Below, piece after piece: positions 15,163 to 23,065 of a DNA stretch of 49,340 nt. Source of the DNA: JBDRNO01 sp043811005 (GTDB lineage: Bacteria > Bacteroidota > Bacteroidia > NORP154); contig JBDRNO010000147.1 in NCBI GenBank assembly GCA_043811005.1, positions 1 to 49,340 on the forward strand, written 5' to 3'. The position numbers and the translations under genes were made by a program. Below the pieces are notes generated by a model. That model was not told where the DNA came from, made no database searches, and saw only the letters and a program-made list of their open reading frames with translations. Numbering within the stretch: the stretch's first letter is position 1; each line of letters starts with the position of its first letter.

Positions 15163-16185
15163 TCACCATTCAACCACGATCTTTCCAATTGATCTTCTGC
15201 TTTCGAGGAAATTATGTGCATCTGCTATCTCCCTTACATTATATACCCCTCCAACATGTGGTTTTATCTCTCCTCTAATTGTTAAATCCACTACATTTTT
15301 AAAGCATCTCTGCATCACATGCGGATGGTTATCGGCAATACGTAGCATATTCACTCCTATTACTCCCTGTGATTTCATGAGCAGCCCTAACGGGTGAAGG
15401 AATCCATAGCTGAAGGCGAGCCTCAGATCAGACAATATGCCTCCTCTTCCACCTGACCGCTCAGCTGCTCCGTAACAAACCATTCGCCCTCCGGATGCAA
15501 GGATCTTTTTGCTTTTATTAAAAGTCGTGCCCCCTACCGAGTCAAATATCACATCCATTCCCTCACCTTTCCGGATTTTCATTATTTCACCTGCAAAATC
15601 CGATCTGCGGTAGTTGATGGGATGATTTACTCCCTGTTCCTTCAGGAATTCCAGTTTTTCATCCGACCCGGCAGTACCGTATATAATGCACCCCTTTCTT
15701 TTAGCCAGTTGAATAATAGCTATTCCTACGCCACCTGCGGCTGCATGGACAAGTACACGGTCGCCCTCATCCAGGTTCACCATTTCATAAGCACAATAAT
15801 AGGCGGTACAGTACTGTGTGGCTAAAGCAACCGCAACTCCGTTTTCCATTTCTTCCGGAATTATAACAAGAGCCCGGTGGTCTGTTACAGCATATCCGGC
15901 ATATCCTCCGAAACGAGTAAAAGCCACTACTCTTTGACCTGCGGAGAAGTTGTTAACGTCCTTGCCAACCTGCTCAATCTTTCCCACAACCTCATATCCC
16001 AGCACGCAGGGTATTGGCGGAGCATCCTTGTAAAGCCCTTTCCTTGCCATGACATCGGCATAGTTCAGCCCGAAAGCGTCAACTTTTATCAAGACGTTAT
16101 TGTCTGAAAGTGTTGGCTCGGGAACCTCTTTGGTCTCAAAAGCCCTGCCGGCTTTGCCATATTTTATAAGAGTTATTGCTTTCAT
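15163..16185 (-). CDS. Zinc-independent MDR-family quinone oxidoreductase
   Basis: This 340-residue medium-chain dehydrogenase/reductase resembles NADPH:quinone reductase and VAT-1. The N-terminal GroES-like domain carries DAFGLNYADVMARKGLY and VLGYEVVGKI. The Rossmann domain has the nucleotide-binding loop HAAAGGVGIAIIQLAK (about 147-162) and YGTAGS. It lacks the structural-zinc cysteine cluster of alcohol dehydrogenases. Probable reaction: NADPH-dependent reduction of a quinone or alpha,beta-unsaturated carbonyl; the substrate is not deducible. It ends with the usual GKIVVEW. It is transcribed alone or with rsmI upstream (73-nt gap). Confidence 0.9.
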   Translation of the reverse strand: MKAITLIKYGKAGRAFETKEVPEPTLSDNNVLIKVDAFGLNYADVMARKGLYKDAPPIPCVLGYEVVGKIEQVGKDVNNFSAGQRVVAFTRFGGYAGYAVTDHRALVIIPEEMENGVAVALATQYCTAYYCAYEMVNLDEGDRVLVHAAAGGVGIAIIQLAKRKGCIIYGTAGSDEKLEFLKEQGVNHPINYRRSDFAGEIMKIRKGEGMDVIFDSVGGTTFNKSKKILASGGRMVCYGAAERSGGRGGILSDLRLAFSYGFLHPLGLLMKSQGVIGVNMLRIADNHPHVMQRCFKNVVDLTIRGEIKPHVGGVYNVREIADAHNFLESRRSIGKIVVEW

Positions 16186-16258
16186 AAGGAAGTTAAAATA
16201 GGCTAATATGGAAGTAAAAAAGCATTTTTAATTATGTCTCATTAAATTATAAATATAA

Positions 16259-16930
16259 TCACTTTTTCCCCTCTACAACGATCACAATCTCTCCCTTTAT
16301 GATTTTGTTTTTATAGTTTTCTATTAACTCCTTTAATGTTCCTCTCTGTGTCTCTTCAAATATTTTCGTCAATTCACGTGAGATTGATGCACGCCTCTCC
16401 TCACCGAAACATTCGGAAAATTGTGTCAGGGTTTTTATTAACCTGTGGGGAGACTCATAAAAGATGATTGTTCGTTTTTCACCTGTTAGTTCTTCCAGCC
16501 GTTTCCGTCTGCCTTTCTTATGAGGCAGGAATCCTTCAAAGCAAAAACGGTCGGATGGCAAGCCGGAATTTACAAGTGCGGGAACAAATGCCGTTGCTCC
16601 AGGCAGGCATTCGATCTCAATCCCTGCCTTGATGCTTTCTCTCACCAACAAGAAACCCGGGTCTGAGATACCCGGAGTGCCTCCGTCAGTGACCAATGCA
16701 ATGGTTTCTCCTCCCACGATCCGCTGCGCAATTTGTTTTACGGTCTTGTGTTCATTGAACAGGTGATGAGATGCCATCTTTGTGTCAATACCGTAATTCT
16801 TCAGTAATCTCCCGGTATGGCGTGTGTCTTCTGCGAGGATAAGATTTGCCTCTTTTAAAATGCGCAATGCACGAAGCGTAATGTCTTCGAGGTTGCCAAT
16901 TGGGGTAGGGACTAAATATAGTTTTGACAT
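16259..16930 (-). CDS. rsmI: 16S rRNA (cytidine-1402-2'-O)-methyltransferase RsmI
   Basis: This enzyme uses S-adenosylmethionine to methylate the 2'-OH of C1402 in the 16S rRNA decoding centre. All family blocks are present: LYLVPTPIGNLEDITLRAL at the N-terminus, AEDTRHTGRLL, VTDGGTPGISDPG (SAM loop), GLPSDRFCFEGFLPHKKGRR and FYESPHRL. At 223 residues it is the short form, without the C-terminal extension of E. coli RsmI (286), as is common in Bacteroidota. It lies 30 nt downstream of the M28 peptidase gene and is probably co-transcribed. Confidence 0.95.
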   Translation of the reverse strand: MSKLYLVPTPIGNLEDITLRALRILKEANLILAEDTRHTGRLLKNYGIDTKMASHHLFNEHKTVKQIAQRIVGGETIALVTDGGTPGISDPGFLLVRESIKAGIEIECLPGATAFVPALVNSGLPSDRFCFEGFLPHKKGRRKRLEELTGEKRTIIFYESPHRLIKTLTQFSECFGEERRASISRELTKIFEETQRGTLKELIENYKNKIIKGEIVIVVEGKK

Positions 16931-16960
16931 GGGTTGATTTATTGTATCTGAATTTTAATT

Positions 16961-18229
16961 TCAAAAGGTCTCCACAAAGTCCACCAGCAATCTGAAAACA
17001 TCTTCAAATTCTGTTAACGGGAGGGTTTCTGCTTTGTCATACACATCGTGATATGCCTTAATGCCTCCCATTGTATAAATAAAAAACGCTTTTATTCTCC
17101 TTTCAGAAAAGTGATAATGATCGCTGTTGGCGGCTTTGCCTCTTTTTTTTATTTCTACAAGGTATTGTTTTTGTTTATTAATATCAACCAGGGTGTTAAA
17201 CTCATCTTCAAGCACAGCGCCATTAACAATTGTTACTCCTTCATCACCTGTTCCCATGAGATCCATATTTATTAAGAATTTGATTTTACTCAACGGGAAC
17301 AATGGATTATTTGTATAATACTCTGAGCCGAGTAAATTAACCTCTTCTGCACCAAAGGCGATAAATACAATTGAATATTTTGTTGGATTTTCAGCATAAT
17401 GCCTTGCTAAATTCAGGAGCATTGCTGTGCCGCTGGCATTATCATTAGCGCCTGGGAACCAGGTGTCTTTTCCAATTCTCCCCAAATGGTCATAATGAGC
17501 TGAGAACACAATGAATGAATCAGGAATTTGAGCGCCTTCAACAAAACCGATCACGTTTTGTGTTGTGTCATTTTCAAGAAATTGGTTCTCAATATTAATA
17601 TTGATTGATTTGGAATCGCGTGATATATTCTTTCTGAGTATTTCAATAACAGGAAGTTTTTCGGTTTTCTGGGACAACCCCCAGGTAAGATTATCGCTGA
17701 TCACAACAATTCCTTTTGCATTAAAGGAAAATATCGTTGCCTGGAACAGCTTCAACTCTTCACCCTTCTCGATTTCCGATTTATCAATTACTATAAATTT
17801 GAATGCATCGCTTTTTTTAAGGAAACGGGCTAATTCTTTTTCCTCCATTAAGACCAGTTCATCAAACCAAAACAGGTTAAAATTACCCAAATAACTCTTT
17901 GAATAAGGAGCTACGAGGTAATCAACTCCGGGTTTCAGTATATTTTTATCTATCAGAATTTCCATTTCACCCGGGAAAGTATTAACCGGGAGGGTAAACT
18001 CTTGCAAATAGCTATCACCAAATGGTTTAAGCCCATTTATTTTAAATCCGTCCTCAATGAACTTTGCAGCAATTTTATTTCCGCCATAAACATATCCTCT
18101 TCCATGCATACCTGGGGATGTGAGCGTATCAATAACGCTTTTGGCATAATCGAGGTCCTGGGCTGTACAATAACACGAAAATACTGTGAATACAAAATGA
18201 AGCAGATGTTTTTTCAAGAGGAAATTCAT
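16961..18229 (-). CDS. Exported M28-family metallopeptidase
   Basis: This 422-residue protein has a signal peptide (MNFLLKKHLLHFVFTVFSCYCTAQ). The catalytic M28 domain in the second half holds the two-zinc ligands: H in SAHYDHLG, D in GANDNASGT, the EE pair in FGAEEVNLLGSEYY, D in INMDLMGTG and H near the C-terminus (YHDVYDKAETL). Residues about 100-215 look like the inserted PA-type domain common in M28B/E enzymes. It probably acts as an aminopeptidase in the periplasm or outside. It lacks a T9SS C-terminal domain, so it is not an obvious type IX cargo. Confidence 0.92.
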   Translation of the reverse strand: MNFLLKKHLLHFVFTVFSCYCTAQDLDYAKSVIDTLTSPGMHGRGYVYGGNKIAAKFIEDGFKINGLKPFGDSYLQEFTLPVNTFPGEMEILIDKNILKPGVDYLVAPYSKSYLGNFNLFWFDELVLMEEKELARFLKKSDAFKFIVIDKSEIEKGEELKLFQATIFSFNAKGIVVISDNLTWGLSQKTEKLPVIEILRKNISRDSKSININIENQFLENDTTQNVIGFVEGAQIPDSFIVFSAHYDHLGRIGKDTWFPGANDNASGTAMLLNLARHYAENPTKYSIVFIAFGAEEVNLLGSEYYTNNPLFPLSKIKFLINMDLMGTGDEGVTIVNGAVLEDEFNTLVDINKQKQYLVEIKKRGKAANSDHYHFSERRIKAFFIYTMGGIKAYHDVYDKAETLPLTEFEDVFRLLVDFVETF

Positions 18230-18273
18230 AATTTTGATACGCCAAAACTATAGAGGTTTAATCCTTACCGGAT

Positions 18274-18945
18274 TTACATGAATCTTCTTTCAACCAAATT
18301 CAGGAAGGCAGTGATAGTGTCATCTTCCTCATTCCAGTTATATTTTTCCTTCAGTTCACTGTCAATATGGGCTTTTGCCTCTGCTAAGTCCTTACATTTA
18401 TTTAAAAGATCAATTGAATTGCCATAGTCTTCCTTATTACCATTAAATAATTCATTGATAAACAAAAATCTTTCGTTAACACCTATTGCTGTTTTCAGGT
18501 CACTGATAGGCGTTTTTTCCAGTTTGCCACCTATGGTCTGTACATCTTGTTTTTTGGCAACCTCTTCATGAAGTGTCTTTGTATCTACGGAGAACAGGTC
18601 TATTTGAGGTTTTTTTTCAGGTTCGTGATTTTCTATAACGGCTTCCTGTTCATTTTTTTCGTCTTCTTCAGAAATAATATCTTCTGTTAGTGATGGTTGT
18701 TCCTGCGGTTCATCATCCACATCCTTTCCCGTCTTTTCTGTTTCAACCAGTGTTTCAACATGCTTGTCTTGCAAGTTCAAATAATTGAGAACAACTGATT
18801 TTTCATAAAGTTCCCTGGTGTCTGACAAAATTAAATCCAATTCCTCTTGAGGAATAGGGGTTTCACTATTATTTATTTTCTTTGAGTGTTCCAGGATCTT
18901 TTCAATCAGATTGGAAATCTGTTGCTTGATATCTTTAATTTCCAT
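18274..18945 (-). CDS. Conserved hypothetical protein, acidic linker
   Basis: I do not recognise a named family in this 223-residue cytoplasmic protein. The N-terminal 70 residues are helical (IKQQISNLIEKILEHSKK...ILSDTRELYEKSVVLNYL). A long glutamate-rich, probably disordered linker follows (about 75-125). The C-terminal 100 residues are compact and look conserved (ISDLKTAIGVNERFLFINELFNG, NKCKDLAEAKAHIDSELKEKYNW), ending in FLNLVERRFM. The promoter box TAGCTTCG (18969-18976, minus) has TTG 21 nt further upstream, giving a leader of about 17 nt. It is divergent from tdk. Confidence 0.82.
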   Translation of the reverse strand: MEIKDIKQQISNLIEKILEHSKKINNSETPIPQEELDLILSDTRELYEKSVVLNYLNLQDKHVETLVETEKTGKDVDDEPQEQPSLTEDIISEEDEKNEQEAVIENHEPEKKPQIDLFSVDTKTLHEEVAKKQDVQTIGGKLEKTPISDLKTAIGVNERFLFINELFNGNKEDYGNSIDLLNKCKDLAEAKAHIDSELKEKYNWNEEDDTITAFLNLVERRFM

Positions 18946-18968
18946 AATTTATTTTTTTAATAAATTTG

Positions 18969-19000
18969 CGAAGCTATGTTTTTCATATAACGAATTTCAA
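18969..19000 (-). promoter_or_regulatory. Promoter candidate of the acidic conserved protein
   Basis: Minus strand: TTG, 21 nt, TAGCTTCGCAAATTTA. The box is shared with those before purH and the MORN gene. Confidence 0.42.
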
Positions 19001-19021
19001 TGTTTTGTATTGAAAATGTTA

Positions 19022-19029
19022 TATGTTTG
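19022..19029 (+). promoter_or_regulatory. -7-type box TATGTTTG upstream of tdk
   Basis: Exact match to TAnnTTTG, 33 nt before the tdk ATG. No -33 TTTG is found at the usual 19-21 nt distance (one lies 14 nt away), so support is partial. Confidence 0.4.
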
Positions 19030-19061
19030 TATGAATATACAAAGTAACAGAAAAACGATAA

Positions 19062-19691
19062 ATGTTCATAGAAAATACATCAGATCAATTCCAGGAGGGT
19101 CATATTCGTGCCGTACGCAGCGGCTGGATAGAAGTGATATGCGGGTCAATGTTCTCCGGCAAGACCGAAGAGCTTATCCGCAGGTTGAAAAGGGCAAATT
19201 ATGCCAGGCAGAAAGTTATGATCTTTAAACCCAGGGTTGATAACCGTTATGACCAGGAAAAGGTGGTTTCACATGACGCCAATGAGATACCATCAACGCC
19301 GGTACCTGTTTCCTCTGATATTCTTCAGCTTGCTGTAAATATTGATGTTGTAGGCATTGACGAAGCACAGTTTTTTAATGATGAGTTGGTTAATGTTTGC
19401 AACCATCTCGCCAACAAAGGTATTCGCGTTATAGTAGCAGGATTGGATATGGATTACCTGGGAAAGCCGTTCGGACCCATTCCCCATTTACTAACTACGG
19501 CAGAGTATGTAACAAAAGTTCATGCAATATGTGTGAAATGCGGCAATTTAGCCAATTATTCCCACCGTATAACAACTGAGGAAACACTTGTAGTTCTTGG
19601 AGAAAGCGAATCTTATGAGCCGCTATGCAGGGATTGTTTTTCCGGGCTGTATCCGTCTGTAATGGAAGGGCAGAAAGCTAAAGGAATTTAG
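19062..19691 (+). CDS. tdk: Thymidine kinase, type II
   Basis: It phosphorylates thymidine (or deoxyuridine) with ATP in the pyrimidine salvage pathway. Walker A is GSMFSGKTEELIRR (about residues 28-41). Walker B-like VVGIDEAQFF follows (D-E-A-Q with the catalytic glutamate), then the lasso-domain GLDMDYLGKPFGP. The zinc site is CVKCG and LCRDC (about 150-190), with NYSHRI as the base-binding loop. The length of 209 is normal. A TATGTTTG box at 19022-19029 fits the Bacteroidota -7 consensus and would give a leader of about 25 nt before ATG 19062. Confidence 0.96.
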   Translation: MFIENTSDQFQEGHIRAVRSGWIEVICGSMFSGKTEELIRRLKRANYARQKVMIFKPRVDNRYDQEKVVSHDANEIPSTPVPVSSDILQLAVNIDVVGIDEAQFFNDELVNVCNHLANKGIRVIVAGLDMDYLGKPFGPIPHLLTTAEYVTKVHAICVKCGNLANYSHRITTEETLVVLGESESYEPLCRDCFSGLYPSVMEGQKAKGI

Positions 19692-19894
19692 GCGCTTGCT
19701 GTTTACAAAAGACCAACATATTGGCTATAATTTGTTGGTGTTAATAGACAAGTTGACAAATGACAGTAGGCAGTTGGCAAAATATAAATTGTTTATGGAA
19801 TTAAAATAATAGTATTATAAAACTTAGTGTAGCTTTGTGTCTTACTGCCTTGTGGCATCTTTTTTAAAACTGAATAGTACCCAAAAATCAAACC

Positions 19895-22474
19895 ATGCCT
19901 TCCGATTACAAAATAAATGACATAGCAAAAATAGTTAATGGCAAACCGCTTATTAAAAACAAGGATGCTGTTATCAAGCACCTGCTTATTGACAGCAGGA
20001 GAGTCGTATCCCCTGAAAGTTCCCTGTTTTTTGCGATCAAAGGTGAAATTCATGACGGGCATCAATTTATCGGGGACCTTTATAAAAAAGGGGTGAGGAA
20101 CTTTCTTGTTTCTTCGGTTTTTGACACACCCCCCGGCCCCCTCTTTTTAGAGGGGGAGAGCCGCCCCGCTAACACTCCCAACCAACAGAAGGAAGGGGAA
20201 TTTTCCGAAGCAAATTTTATCCAGGTAAAAGACACAATGAATGCTTTGCATTTGTTGTGTGCACACAATCGGAAACACTTTGAAATCCCAGTGATTGGAA
20301 TTGCGGGGAGCAACGGTAAAACCATTATCAAGGAGTGGCTTTACCAGTTACTTCGCGAGGATAAAAATATTGTCAGAAGCCCCAAAAGCTACAATTCGCA
20401 GACAGGAGTTCCTCTTTCCGTATGGCAAATAAGCCCCGAGCACGAATTCGGCATCTTTGAGGCAGGGATCTCCCGGTCTGGCGAAATGGAGAACCTGCAA
20501 AAAATAATTCAACCAACAATTGGAATATTTACAAATATTGGCGAAGCGCACAGTGAAGGATTTGATGATATCCGCCATAAGGTAAATGAGAAATTGAAAT
20601 TGTTCTCTGATATTGATACCCTGATATATTGTAAAGATTACGATGAAATAAATGAAAACGTAACAAAATTTTGTTGTAGAGACGCCATGAATGGCGTCTC
20701 TACAACATTTACATGGTCAAAGAAAACAACCGCAGACCTGCAAATCACCAAGGTCACTAAAGATTCCAGCAAAACGGAAATACAGGGAATTTACAATAAT
20801 GAATCCCTGAACATTAAGATACCATTCACCGATGATGCTTCCATAGAAAATGCCATTCATTGCTGGGCGTTCATGTTGCTCGAAAAATACCACAATAAGA
20901 CAATTGTCAAAAGAATGCGATTGCTGAGCCCAGTGGCTATGCGTTTGGAATTGAAGGAAGGAATAAACAATTGCACTATTATCAACGACAGTTATAATTC
21001 CGATATCGGGTCATTGGAGATTGCCCTGGATTTTTTGAACCAGCAAAAACAACATTCTAAAAAGACGGTAGTATTATCCGATATTCTTCAAAGCGGCAAG
21101 GACGAGGAAAGTTTATATAAAAATGTTTCAGAACTATTGAGCAAAAAAAACATTGACAGGTTGATCGGCATCGGGGAGGCAATTTCGCGTCAGGCGGATC
21201 AATTCATTATAGGGGGAAGCTTTTACCCGTCAACTGCTGATTTCCTGACAAAGTACTCCAATTCTTTTTTCGGGGATGAGACCATCCTGTTAAAGGGCGC
21301 CCGTCCTTTCAGGTTTGAGAAGATAAGTAAAGTTTTGCAGCAAAAAGCGCATGAAACGATTTTAGAGATCAGTCTCAATGCCATTGTGCATAATCTCAAT
21401 TATTTTCGCTCAATAATAAATCCCGGAACAAAAATAATGGCAATGGTAAAAGCATTTTCTTATGGAAGCGGGAGTTATGAAATAGCTAATGTCTTACAGT
21501 TTCACAATGTTGATTACCTGGCAGTTGCTTATGCTGATGAGGGGGTTGAACTGCGGAAAGCAGGGATAACAGTCCCTATTATGGTGATGAACCCCGAGAG
21601 GCAGAGCTACGATGCAATGATCAGCTACAAATTGGAGCCGGAGATATTTAATTTTCGTGTTTTAAGTCTGTTTGAAAAAGCTGTGGAGGAGAGTTCACTA
21701 ATTAAAAGCCCCGAAGATGCCGTTCCTGTCCATATTAAGCTGGAAACGGGGATGCACCGGTTGGGCTTTGCCGAATGTGAACTGGATGAGTTGATTAACA
21801 GGATAAAGGGTATCAGGAACATCTACATAAAGTCAATTTTTTCACATCTTGCTGCCAGTGAAGAATCCGAACATGATGACTTCACCAAATCGCAGATCGA
21901 ACAATTTACAAGATTGAGCGATATAATTATTTCCCGTTTTGATTATTCTATCTTTAGACATCTTTTGAATTCTGCCGGAGTTTCACGTTTCCCTGAAGCC
22001 CAATTTGATATGGTTCGATTAGGAATAGGATTATACGGTATTTTAAGCTGTAGAGACGCGATTAATCGCGTCTCTACCGAATTGCTAAATGTAAGCACAT
22101 TAAAGAGCAGCATATCTCAGATAAAAGTTGTTCCTGCAAACGATACTATCGGTTATGGGAGAAAAGGAACTGCCCAAAGAGATATGAAAATCGCCATCGT
22201 ACCCATCGGCTACGCTGACGGGCTGAGCAGAAAGCTGAGTAACGGAAAAGGCAAGATATTTGTCAATGGCAGGTTTGCACCTATTACAGGAGATATATGT
22301 ATGGATATGTGTATGATCGATATTACTGATATTCCCGCAAATGAGGGTGATGAAGTGATCATTTTCGGCAAGGATTATCCGATCACAGAATTCGCCAAAG
22401 ACATGGAGACTATACCTTATGAAGTTCTTACCAGTGTTTCGGGAAGGGTGAAGAGGGTTTATTACCAGGAATAA
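19895..22474 (+). CDS. MurF-alanine racemase fusion protein
   Basis: This 859-residue fusion provides two peptidoglycan precursor steps: ATP-dependent addition of D-Ala-D-Ala to UDP-MurNAc-tripeptide (MurF part, about 1-485) and PLP-dependent L/D-alanine racemisation (Alr part, about 490-859). The MurF P-loop is AGSNGKT (about 137-143), with FEAGISRSGEME and TNIGEAHSEGF after it. The Alr lysine is in MAMVKAFSYGSGS (K519), with METGMHRLGF-type and GYGRKGT / IPIGYADGL-type motifs following. The fusion is standard in Bacteroidota, but this copy is longer than the usual 815-830 residues as I recall them. The excess fits three in-frame repeat insertions at 20120-20210, 20672-20707 and 22050-22077 (see separate entries). 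The frame is intact across all three, so the protein is probably made. Confidence 0.94.
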   Translation: MPSDYKINDIAKIVNGKPLIKNKDAVIKHLLIDSRRVVSPESSLFFAIKGEIHDGHQFIGDLYKKGVRNFLVSSVFDTPPGPLFLEGESRPANTPNQQKEGEFSEANFIQVKDTMNALHLLCAHNRKHFEIPVIGIAGSNGKTIIKEWLYQLLREDKNIVRSPKSYNSQTGVPLSVWQISPEHEFGIFEAGISRSGEMENLQKIIQPTIGIFTNIGEAHSEGFDDIRHKVNEKLKLFSDIDTLIYCKDYDEINENVTKFCCRDAMNGVSTTFTWSKKTTADLQITKVTKDSSKTEIQGIYNNESLNIKIPFTDDASIENAIHCWAFMLLEKYHNKTIVKRMRLLSPVAMRLELKEGINNCTIINDSYNSDIGSLEIALDFLNQQKQHSKKTVVLSDILQSGKDEESLYKNVSELLSKKNIDRLIGIGEAISRQADQFIIGGSFYPSTADFLTKYSNSFFGDETILLKGARPFRFEKISKVLQQKAHETILEISLNAIVHNLNYFRSIINPGTKIMAMVKAFSYGSGSYEIANVLQFHNVDYLAVAYADEGVELRKAGITVPIMVMNPERQSYDAMISYKLEPEIFNFRVLSLFEKAVEESSLIKSPEDAVPVHIKLETGMHRLGFAECELDELINRIKGIRNIYIKSIFSHLAASEESEHDDFTKSQIEQFTRLSDIIISRFDYSIFRHLLNSAGVSRFPEAQFDMVRLGIGLYGILSCRDAINRVSTELLNVSTLKSSISQIKVVPANDTIGYGRKGTAQRDMKIAIVPIGYADGLSRKLSNGKGKIFVNGRFAPITGDICMDMCMIDITDIPANEGDEVIIFGKDYPITEFAKDMETIPYEVLTSVSGRVKRVYYQE
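20120..20210 (+). repeat. Repeat-derived in-frame insertion in the MurF domain
   Basis: A C/G-rich stretch with the inverted arms CCCCCTCT (20137-20144) and AGAGGGGG (20149-20156) encodes a low-complexity insert (TPPGPLFLEGESRPANTPNQ) between two normal MurF segments. The base composition differs sharply from the surrounding gene. Confidence 0.65.
20672..20707 (+). repeat. Palindromic repeat inside murF-alr, copy 1
   Basis: Perfect 17-nt arms (20672-20688 and 20691-20707) around GA, built on GTAGAGACGC/GCGTCTCTAC. Read in frame as CCRDAMNGVSTT. Confidence 0.9.
22050..22077 (+). repeat. Palindromic repeat inside murF-alr, copy 2
   Basis: A perfect 28-bp palindrome, GTAGAGACGCGATT and its inverse. 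It has the same outer arms as copy 1 and is read in the same frame (CRDAINRVST). It lies in the racemase part. Confidence 0.92.
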
Positions 22475-22493
22475 CAGCCCCACCCCCGACCCA

Positions 22494-22539
22494 TCCGACA
22501 GCTGGCGGAGAGGGGAGACCCTATGCGCAACACATCATC
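22494..22539. repeat. REP-like palindrome and shared 15-mer after murF-alr
   Basis: TCCGACAGCTGGCGGA (22494-22509, one mismatch from a perfect palindrome) is followed by GCGCAACACATCATC (22525-22539), which is identical to 10163-10177 at the end of the hip cassette. Confidence 0.7.
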
Positions 22540-22549
22540 CTTTTATATT

Positions 22550-22966
22550 CTATATGATAATTATATTGTTAACAATAATTTTTCCTTTTAACAGATAATT
22601 TAAGCCAGGGCCTATTTCAACATACAACCATTTCAGCTTCAAACACAATAAAACAGGGATGTTTATAAAATAATTGATTTCATCCCCTTTAATTAAGTAA
22701 GTATTACTATACTGGGCTCCCCGGTCAATTATAAAAATACCCGATTGAAGGTAAAAAAAGGCTTGTTTTATTTCCTTTTTTATTGATATCCCACCACTTA
22801 TTGATAATCTGTGACTTTTCGAAGGAGGGGCATACCAGTGATGAAAATATGTTGAAATTCCGGGCATAATTTTAACGCCTAACATCGTTTCTTTATTTTG
22901 AGCATATGAATTCCAAAAAATTGTAACCATATAACCCAAAACCAATAAGAATTGTTTTATGGACAT
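22550..22966 (-). CDS. Short outer membrane beta-barrel-type protein, probably C-truncated
   Basis: This 138-residue protein has a signal peptide (MSIKQFLLVLGYMVTIFWNSYAQ) and alternating hydrophobic strands typical of PorT-like small barrels (LGVKIMPGISTYF, RLSISGGISIKKEIK, FFYLQSGIFIIDRG, INYFINIPVLLCLKLKWLYVEIGPGLNYLL). Family members usually continue for another 60-80 residues after the IGPG-LNYLL strand; here it ends in VNNIIII. Ten bases after the stop begins the shared 15-mer and then a REP-like palindrome, so a repeat insertion may have removed the 3' end (inference). The gene is divergent from the propeller gene at 23066. Confidence 0.6.
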   Translation of the reverse strand: MSIKQFLLVLGYMVTIFWNSYAQNKETMLGVKIMPGISTYFHHWYAPPSKSHRLSISGGISIKKEIKQAFFYLQSGIFIIDRGAQYSNTYLIKGDEINYFINIPVLLCLKLKWLYVEIGPGLNYLLKGKIIVNNIIII

Positions 22967-23065
22967 AATTTATATTAAACGGCTATAATTGGTATTTGTT
23001 ACAAAGACAGGCAAAAAATTTTAACAAAATGGATTTTTATTAATTTGTGTTTTTATATTTGCATT

